Below, piece by piece: positions 5,162 through 9,079 of a DNA stretch of 9,079 nucleotides. Position 1 is the first letter of the stretch. Every line of letters begins with the position of its first letter. The translations under genes and the position numbers were made by a program. The stretch is from Euryarchaeota archaeon UBA433 (GTDB taxonomy: Archaea > Thermoplasmatota > Poseidoniia > Poseidoniales > Poseidoniaceae): contig DAFX01000026.1 of NCBI GenBank assembly GCA_002495535.1, positions 1,067 through 10,145 on the forward strand, written 5' to 3'. The notes under the pieces were generated by a model that searched no databases, had not been told where the DNA came from, and was given only the letters and a program-made list of their open reading frames with translations.

Positions 5162-8020
5162 ATGAATCTCGAAAATTTCCAACGGGATTTCGAAACGCTT
5201 TTTGCGGGAGAAAGTGAACCTTTCAACAAGGAATTGTGCACTTTCATGGAACACACATTCTGCAAATCCTCTGATGTAGAAGACTTTTTTCAATTAAACC
5301 CAACAACAATTGGACAACAATCCCCAAAGAAAGAATTCATACAATTCATTTTCAGGCACATGGGGCATGAAGAAACGCTCATCCATGTCATCACCAGTTT
5401 TCTTGCTGGTTCATCGTACAACCCCTTGACAAAAAACCGTCAAATCCGTTCGGTTGAATGGACATTACTGCTTGCCAAACGGTTCCAACATCTGCATTCC
5501 GAAAAACTTGAATCCTCGTTTCACGCCATTCTTTTCGCACATTCCACCATTCGACTGTTTCGAAATTTAAAGTACGTTGAAGCAATTGATAAAACGTCTT
5601 CCACAGATCAATCGATCACCCTATACGATGTTTTGATGGATGATGATTCAAAAGGGAAATCACAGGCGAGGTACAAACTTTGCCACCAGATCAATCATTT
5701 CATCAAAAGTTACAAACTCAACAACATATGTTTGGCTGATTTACCCTCGCCACTAAAAATCCCAATGTTCGCAGCACCCCGCCCTCATCAAAAAACTGGT
5801 GTTTTCGTGAATGGGGCCTATAATCATCGTTTTTTTTCTGAATCTGTTTCCGACCAGATGCAATTGGGCATTTTAGGAAAAGTTGTTGGAGAAGAGAAAT
5901 CCAAAAATTTCGATTCGAACCGTATACCCGCATTACAATTTGGTGATGCAAGTAAAGCCTTGAAGTCCATTAATATGGTTCAGCAAACGCCTTGGATGTA
6001 CAATACAACCATGCTGAATTTCATTCAACGAATACAACGACCAAAGCCAGTCTCAGAAGATGAACAAAAGAGGAAATTGCGTGAAGAGATTTACATCACA
6101 AGCATCGACAATTTGACGCAACTTTGTTCTAAAATCAATTCCACTCACCTCTTTTATCCTTGGTATTTTGACTACCGGGGTAGGATCTATTGTTCTAAGA
6201 TTCAATACAGCTACATGGGCGAAGGTCTGCCAAGATCCCTCCATTTGTTTGCAGAGTCGGAGAAAGTCACGGGTGAAGGAGAATCAATATTGCTTGAATA
6301 CGCCCGAGCAAAATTTGCCATTCCCGCCAGCCTAGAATTCACCCTGGCTGACTTGAAAAAAGCCATGGGGAAAGACACACCAAGCCAAGCATCAGAGTTC
6401 TTTGAGGTGTTGGGCCTCAAGGGAAGCAAAAAAATCCGCTTCGATTTTCTAGAAAAGCAAGTCCACGAACTTCTTCAGGTATTGGGCAACCCAGAACCAG
6501 AACGAACTTTCAGAAAAGAACGGTGGTCGATTTTATCAACGCTGCTTGAATTTGAACATTACTGGTCAAACGATCAAGAATGGCGACTCCCTCTGGCCTT
6601 GGACGCAACTTGCAACGGCCAACAACACATATCTGCAATAGCGAAAGATGAAAAAAATGCAAAACTTACTCGCCTTTTCGAATCTGATTCAGATGTTGAC
6701 TTGTACGAGTACATTGTTGATTTAACACGAAAACGGCTTACATCGAACCCAGAATTCGCAACACATGATCTAGATCAACACGACCTTCATTCTCACTTGA
6801 ACCGTCAAAATCTGAAGGGTATCATCATGAAATTGGGTTATGGTGCGCGCACAATTACCATGCTCAACGATCTCATTTCTAACCCACTGGTGTTCCCTCT
6901 CTCTCTTTGGGAAGGTAAACGAGCAACCAAGACGGAAGAGAAAGAAGCAGCAAATAAATACCACCTGTTACCGAAAAAACCCTCGAGTAAAGATCGGAAA
7001 GCAGAATATTTCTATGCGCCTTGGTGGGCAGCAAAAAATTCCAAAGATGAGCACTTGAAGCAAATCAAAAAGCAAGGGTATTATGTTGCAGAAAAGCAGT
7101 ACCTCAAACCCGTTTCCGTAGAGATTCAGTATGAAGATGAAGGGATGGAAGAACAAATACGAATAGAGAGGGCAGAACAAATAGAGGCATTTGAAAACCA
7201 GTTTTCTTCCCAACTTATGAATTATGATGAAGCGCTTGAAGAACAGCGGGAGCGATTGAAAATAGATGTGAACACCACAAAGCGAGTTAAGATCATAAAA
7301 TTACTTTCGAAATGTATAGGCGAGGTGTGCAAAGAAGAACTTCTCCTCAAAGAATTAAACCACCATTTGGAAAACATCTACGATGGCTACGTGGCAATGC
7401 ACCCTCAATCTTTAACTGAGCCAGATGAGTGGTTTTCTTACTCATCAAGTGCGGCAGGAACAAAGGTTTCCTTTGTCGCCCTAAAAGGAATTCCAGGCTT
7501 TAACAAAAAACAAGAGGCTATGCTTAGAATAAAGGACAGGTACAACGACAAGACAACACAGATCTGCACATTGCAAAAACAGCAAGGATATTCCAATGTT
7601 GGCGAGTACTTCAAGGGCGCTCGCCAGATAAAATACCTCAGCGTTGATCCAGGTCACCCGAAAAAAGGAACAATCAATCTCAAGTTAAGAATCAATGAAC
7701 TCAAGGAAAAAAAGCGTATGCAGCAAAAATGGCTTCCGAGCTATATCCATAACCTCGACGCCACCCATCTGCACCTCATCGTCAACAAATGGGATGCCGA
7801 AGGCCTTGGCCCCATCGTCACCATTCACGATTCATTCGGCATGCACCCAAACAGCGTGCAGCGATTTAGAGAGATTGCTAGGGAGACGTTCATTGAACTC
7901 CACAAAGCAGAACCTCTTCGCCAATTTTACCAGCAATGCGGTGTTGAAGTTCCGGATGATTACCCAACCAACCCTGAGTTCGACCTCGAGAAGGTCGGGC
8001 TCAATATGTTCAGTTTTTGA
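5162..8020 (+). CDS. Phage/mitochondrial-type single-subunit DNA-directed RNA polymerase
   Basis: A 952-residue intact member of the T7 RNA polymerase family, which transcribes DNA as one polypeptide. The T7 enzyme has 883 residues. Conserved blocks are in order. DYRGRIYC at 337-344 matches T7 DWRGRVYA. Motif A, LPLALDATCNGQQHISA, has metal-binding D481 (T7 D537). Motif B, RQNLKGIIMKLGYG, has R548, K552, Y560 and G561 (T7 R627, K631, Y639, G640). IHNLDATHL (862-870) matches T7 VHSQDGSHL, and motif C is IHDSFG with H889 and D890 (T7 H811, D812). The C-terminus MFSF resembles the T7 FAFA end. Two parts differ. The region before DYRGR is about 84 residues shorter and unrecognisable, and about 158 extra charged residues, partly coiled-coil-like (about 660-705), lie between Y560 and H863. 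All catalytic residues are kept, so activity is expected. The gene is AT-rich unlike its chromosomal neighbours and overlaps the Smr gene by one base. It is probably horizontally acquired from a virus, plasmid or organelle-like lineage. Confidence 0.96.
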   Translation: MNLENFQRDFETLFAGESEPFNKELCTFMEHTFCKSSDVEDFFQLNPTTIGQQSPKKEFIQFIFRHMGHEETLIHVITSFLAGSSYNPLTKNRQIRSVEWTLLLAKRFQHLHSEKLESSFHAILFAHSTIRLFRNLKYVEAIDKTSSTDQSITLYDVLMDDDSKGKSQARYKLCHQINHFIKSYKLNNICLADLPSPLKIPMFAAPRPHQKTGVFVNGAYNHRFFSESVSDQMQLGILGKVVGEEKSKNFDSNRIPALQFGDASKALKSINMVQQTPWMYNTTMLNFIQRIQRPKPVSEDEQKRKLREEIYITSIDNLTQLCSKINSTHLFYPWYFDYRGRIYCSKIQYSYMGEGLPRSLHLFAESEKVTGEGESILLEYARAKFAIPASLEFTLADLKKAMGKDTPSQASEFFEVLGLKGSKKIRFDFLEKQVHELLQVLGNPEPERTFRKERWSILSTLLEFEHYWSNDQEWRLPLALDATCNGQQHISAIAKDEKNAKLTRLFESDSDVDLYEYIVDLTRKRLTSNPEFATHDLDQHDLHSHLNRQNLKGIIMKLGYGARTITMLNDLISNPLVFPLSLWEGKRATKTEEKEAANKYHLLPKKPSSKDRKAEYFYAPWWAAKNSKDEHLKQIKKQGYYVAEKQYLKPVSVEIQYEDEGMEEQIRIERAEQIEAFENQFSSQLMNYDEALEEQRERLKIDVNTTKRVKIIKLLSKCIGEVCKEELLLKELNHHLENIYDGYVAMHPQSLTEPDEWFSYSSSAAGTKVSFVALKGIPGFNKKQEAMLRIKDRYNDKTTQICTLQKQQGYSNVGEYFKGARQIKYLSVDPGHPKKGTINLKLRINELKEKKRMQQKWLPSYIHNLDATHLHLIVNKWDAEGLGPIVTIHDSFGMHPNSVQRFREIARETFIELHKAEPLRQFYQQCGVEVPDDYPTNPEFDLEKVGLNMFSF

Positions 8021-8313
8021 TGATGGGAATATTTGATGAACCCTCAGAGGTTCGAAGCCCCATGAAAGTTGTCAATTTACACGAGTATCGCACGTTACAC
8101 GATGCAAAAACAGCGATTGTGGAAACTCTTCTCAACAGCTATCATTCAGATGTGATTGGAGTGGAATTCATTCACGGGCATAACGGTGGAACCGCCCAAC
8201 GTTCCTACCTGCGGTCAAACAACCTCGCTAAGGATTTGAGAAAAGATGGATTCAATGCCCCGTTGCGGGTTGTTGAGATCGACCAAGGGCGTACATCCAT
8301 CTACTTCACTTGA
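8020..8313 (+). CDS. Smr (small MutS-related) domain protein
   Basis: A 97-residue protein that looks like a stand-alone Smr domain. The two signatures are present: VNLHEYRTLHDAKTAIVETL, the usual LxLHG...EA start with E in place of the Gly, and VEFIHGHNGGTAQRSYL, the IHGxGxGxLR loop. A last strand, RVVEIDQGRTSIYF, closes the fold. Smr domains bind nucleic acid, and several are DNA or RNA endonucleases; in eukaryotes and plants they occur in RNA-processing and organellar proteins. The ATG at 8020 shares its A with the polymerase TGA (TGATG), indicating coupled translation. A second ATG at 8062, just before KVVNLHEY and behind AGAGGT, would give an 83-residue minimal domain. The tight link to the polymerase suggests a role on the same template or transcript, for example cleavage or processing. 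That role is inferred. The end overlaps the convergent aminotransferase by eight bases. Confidence 0.8.
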   Translation: MMGIFDEPSEVRSPMKVVNLHEYRTLHDAKTAIVETLLNSYHSDVIGVEFIHGHNGGTAQRSYLRSNNLAKDLRKDGFNAPLRVVEIDQGRTSIYFT

Positions 8314-9079
8314 TGTTCAATTCCGAGGCCAATGCCTCGGCGAGGTAATGGTATTCGTCCACGTGATTGTACAGTTGTGCTGAGATTCTGAAGTACCTGC
8401 CTTTGGGTGAATCCCACGACCACACCGGAACTTGAATGCCATATTTTTCCTGTAGCACTTTGTGTAAAGGATCGGGTTCGTGCAACGGAATGCCGCCGCT
8501 TGTCCCGGGAGGCAGCATCAATGTGGCGATGCAAGCGATCATCGATTCAGGGCACGGAGCGACAAGCCCAAGGCGGTCGCAGAGGATCTTCCGACCCTGC
8601 ATCGCGAGGTCGTGATTGTGCTGCATGATGGCGTTCCATCCGCCATCGACCATGCTTGACATGAAAGCGATGGTTTCGGGCAGGGAACACCAGGCCGAAA
8701 TGTCCCTCGTCCCCGTCCAATCAAATTCATGCCTGAATCGAGTGGTGTCGCCTAAGGGGAAGGTCATACCGTGGCTGATGGTCAAGGGATGAATCTTCAA
8801 TTGGTGGTCCTTTCGAACGTGCAAAAACGCGGAGCCTTTTGGAGCACACAACCACTTGTGGCAGTTGCTTGTTGTGTAGGAGGCCCCCAATGTGTCAAGG
8901 TGAAGTGGCACCATGCCAATGCCATGTGCCGCATCAAGGAGCACGGACACCCCTTTGCTTTCGAGCAATTCAACGAGTTCTTCAAACGGCATTCGAAGCC
9001 CAGTCGGGCTTGTCACCGTGTCGATCATTGCCAACACCGTGCGTTCGCTCACGCCAGCCATGATGGCGTCGATGGCGAC
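8306..9079 (-). CDS. Class V PLP-dependent aminotransferase, isopenicillin-N-epimerase-like, 5' end outside the window
   Basis: A 257-residue C-terminal part of a fold-type I PLP enzyme; the frame stays open to the right edge, beginning VAIDAIMAG. Visible family features, numbered in this fragment, are DTVTSPTGL (20-28), the PLP-ring Asp in LLDAAHGIGMVPL (D49 and H52), the Schiff-base Lys in TSNCHKWLCAPKG (K75), HPLTISHG (97-104), and FDWTGTRD (119-126), which contacts the cofactor phosphate in relatives. The NCHKWLCAPKG and FDWTGTRD motifs are those of the isopenicillin N epimerase-like branch of class V, which also includes cysteine desulfurase-like and lyase enzymes; the true substrate is unknown. 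The N-terminal third, with the first PLP contacts, is missing only because of the window edge. It is host-like in base composition and convergent with the polymerase-Smr pair, overlapping the Smr gene by eight bases. Confidence 0.93.
   Translation of the reverse strand, partial: VAIDAIMAGVSERTVLAMIDTVTSPTGLRMPFEELVELLESKGVSVLLDAAHGIGMVPLHLDTLGASYTTSNCHKWLCAPKGSAFLHVRKDHQLKIHPLTISHGMTFPLGDTTRFRHEFDWTGTRDISAWCSLPETIAFMSSMVDGGWNAIMQHNHDLAMQGRKILCDRLGLVAPCPESMIACIATLMLPPGTSGGIPLHEPDPLHKVLQEKYGIQVPVWSWDSPKGRYFRISAQLYNHVDEYHYLAEALASELNIK
8323..8340. terminator. Perfect hairpin at the convergent gene ends
   Basis: CCGAGGC-CAAT-GCCTCGG forms a perfect seven-pair stem with a four-base loop, nine bases after the Smr stop. 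It lies within the last codons of the aminotransferase, coding Ala-Glu-Ala-Leu-Ala-Ser-Glu. No T run follows on either strand, so a classical intrinsic terminator is not shown. It may still mark the 3' end of the polymerase-Smr transcript, or be a by-product of the coding sequence. Confidence 0.3.

Noticed and set aside
8017..8019. TTG start for the Smr gene
   Set aside because: The ATG directly after it, overlapping the polymerase stop as TGATG, is a better start and changes the protein by one residue.
4656..8313. Complete provirus
   Set aside because: There is no integrase, terminase, capsid, portal or DNA polymerase gene in the window, and no flanking att-like repeat was seen.

Overview
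The window looks like a piece of archaeal chromosome, most likely from a planktonic euryarchaeon of the Marine Group II (Poseidoniales) type. That assignment is an inference. It rests on the gene kinds (a DsrE-like protein with a CxxCxxxC motif, a very large two-half RND/MMPL transporter, a class V aminotransferase of the isopenicillin-N-epimerase type), on AT-rich TATA-like boxes about 25-30 bases before two starts, and on one start with no ribosome binding site that suits leaderless translation. A bacterial host cannot be excluded. No rRNA, tRNA or CRISPR array is visible.

Layout. Positions 1-4199 hold a leftward cluster: a 1058-residue RND-family transporter, a GNAT acetyltransferase whose start overlaps the transporter stop by one base behind a strong GGAGGAGG site, and a partial three-helix membrane protein that leaves the window at base 1. 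Divergent from the transporter is a 117-residue DsrE-like protein (4255-4608). At the right edge a partial PLP-dependent class V aminotransferase runs leftward (8306-9079).

Between the DsrE gene and the aminotransferase lies the remarkable part, 4656-8313. It holds a complete 952-residue phage/mitochondrial-type single-subunit RNA polymerase (5162-8020) with every catalytic motif of the T7 RNA polymerase family. An Smr-domain protein (8020-8313) follows, its start overlapping the polymerase stop in TGATG. A divergent 134-residue unknown gene (4656-5060) faces the other way. The 101-base AT-rich spacer between the divergent genes carries three same-direction copies of a TA(R)GGGGCAA element. 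One of them reads CACTAAATAGGGGG, reminiscent of the initiating half of a T7 promoter, CACTATAGGG. The same spacer holds TATA-like boxes for both directions, so a host-transcribed polymerase gene and polymerase-driven promoters are both possible.

The polymerase and Smr genes are clearly more AT-rich than the flanking chromosome, except for a stretch around polymerase motif C. No integrase, capsid, terminase or DNA polymerase accompanies them. The best reading is a compact horizontally acquired module: a phage-type polymerase with a probable nucleic-acid-binding or nuclease Smr partner, and possibly its own promoters. Relative to T7 RNA polymerase it has a shorter, unrecognisable N-terminal region and about 158 extra residues between motif B and the segment leading to motif C, so its promoter recognition is probably its own. 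A phage-type polymerase fixed in an archaeal-looking chromosome is the strongest candidate for an undescribed system here.
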